From a virus, in the IMG/VR virus record IMGVR_UViG_3300044699_000062, positions 1 through 41,951 of that record: a DNA stretch of 41,951 nucleotides. The stretch is one strand, 5' to 3'. Made by a program: the position numbers and the translations under genes. The notes beneath the pieces are model-generated. The model was not told where the DNA came from. It made no database searches and saw nothing but the letters and a program-made list of their open reading frames with translations. Of the stretch, positions 41,883 through 41,951 are shown in pieces. Every line of letters starts with the position of its first letter. Within the stretch, counting starts at the first letter, position 1.

Positions 41883-41951
41883 ATGTCGGCCGAGGATCTG
41901 ATCCGCGCGGCGCGCGACGACACCTATGCGGGCCGTGTTGCGATGGTTCAG
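41883..41951 (+). CDS. start of a further gene (3' end outside window)
   Basis: ATG 41883 is preceded by GGGAGGTATTGACC, a strong ribosome-binding site. The visible 23 codons (MSAEDLIRAARDDTYAGRVA and MVQ) are open to the window edge. The product is too short to assign; the spacing suggests the same operon. Confidence 0.5.
   Translation, partial: MSAEDLIRAARDDTYAGRVAMVQ

Noticed and set aside
1-41951. CRISPR array, tRNA genes, integrase and attachment sites
   Set aside because: No regularly spaced repeats, cloverleaf-like segment or recombinase motif was found by reading; a tRNAscan or integrase profile search could still overturn this.

Overview
The window is most of a tailed-phage genome (or prophage) with high GC content. 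The short-tailed (podovirus-like) assignment is an inference. There is a terminase, a large portal, a scaffold and capsid, a gp10-like adaptor, a long tail-knob-type protein, internal virion proteins and receptor-binding proteins, but no tape measure, tail tube or tail terminator. Base composition, codon use, leaderless-type promoters and the C-terminal sorting motif of one gene suggest an alphaproteobacterial, probably rhizobial (Bradyrhizobium-like), host. No integrase, tRNA, rRNA, CRISPR array or insertion sequence was recognised.

Layout. 1-1134 (+): tail end of a proline-rich protein, a Gly-Met-Pro repeat protein, and two overlapping small membrane and lipoprotein genes (possible lysis or envelope cassette). 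1136-4543 (-): a leftward accessory operon led by a small winged-helix protein and ending in two exported proteins, one with a PEP-CTERM/exosortase-like C-terminus. 4544-4609: a compact divergent promoter region facing a small HTH protein gene (4610-4816, +). 4800-10668 (-): replication block with a SNF2-type helicase, family A DNA polymerase, possible ssDNA-binding protein and Cas4/RecB-like nuclease. 10698-13388 (+): VRR-NUC nuclease and a primase-polymerase/helicase. 13400-13544: a 37-41 bp near-perfect inverted repeat with an AT-rich 63-nt spacer. 13717-16236 (+): ten small tightly packed genes, two of the clusters preceded by copies of one upstream element. 16336-18059: terminase. 18059-19097: small accessory genes, including an Acb2/Tad1-like putative signal-nucleotide sponge and a KTSC protein. 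19104-22472: portal, tail lysozyme, small membrane protein. 22474-24720: badly broken gene with an ADP-ribosyltransferase-like polyvalent domain. 24739-29083: head-associated protein, Ig-like protein, LamG-like adhesin and beta-helix tailspike. 29083-31820: scaffold and major capsid. 31876-38439: adaptor, tail and internal proteins. 38432-41951: ejection-type protein, tail fibre, fibre-assembly-like protein and the start of one more gene.

A second theme is sequence quality. Many core genes (helicase, large terminase, portal 3' end, lysozyme, scaffold, capsid, tailspike, tail protein) are readable only if single-base frame changes are corrected. Most are one extra base next to an identical base. 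Others (DNA polymerase 6200-8389, nuclease 9364-10668, primase 11073-13388, 38432-41951) are intact. The lesions therefore look like local sequencing or assembly indels rather than biological decay, although 22.4-24.7 kb is too broken to decide. Coordinates of such genes are given for the reconstructed reading unit, from the supported start to the supported stop.
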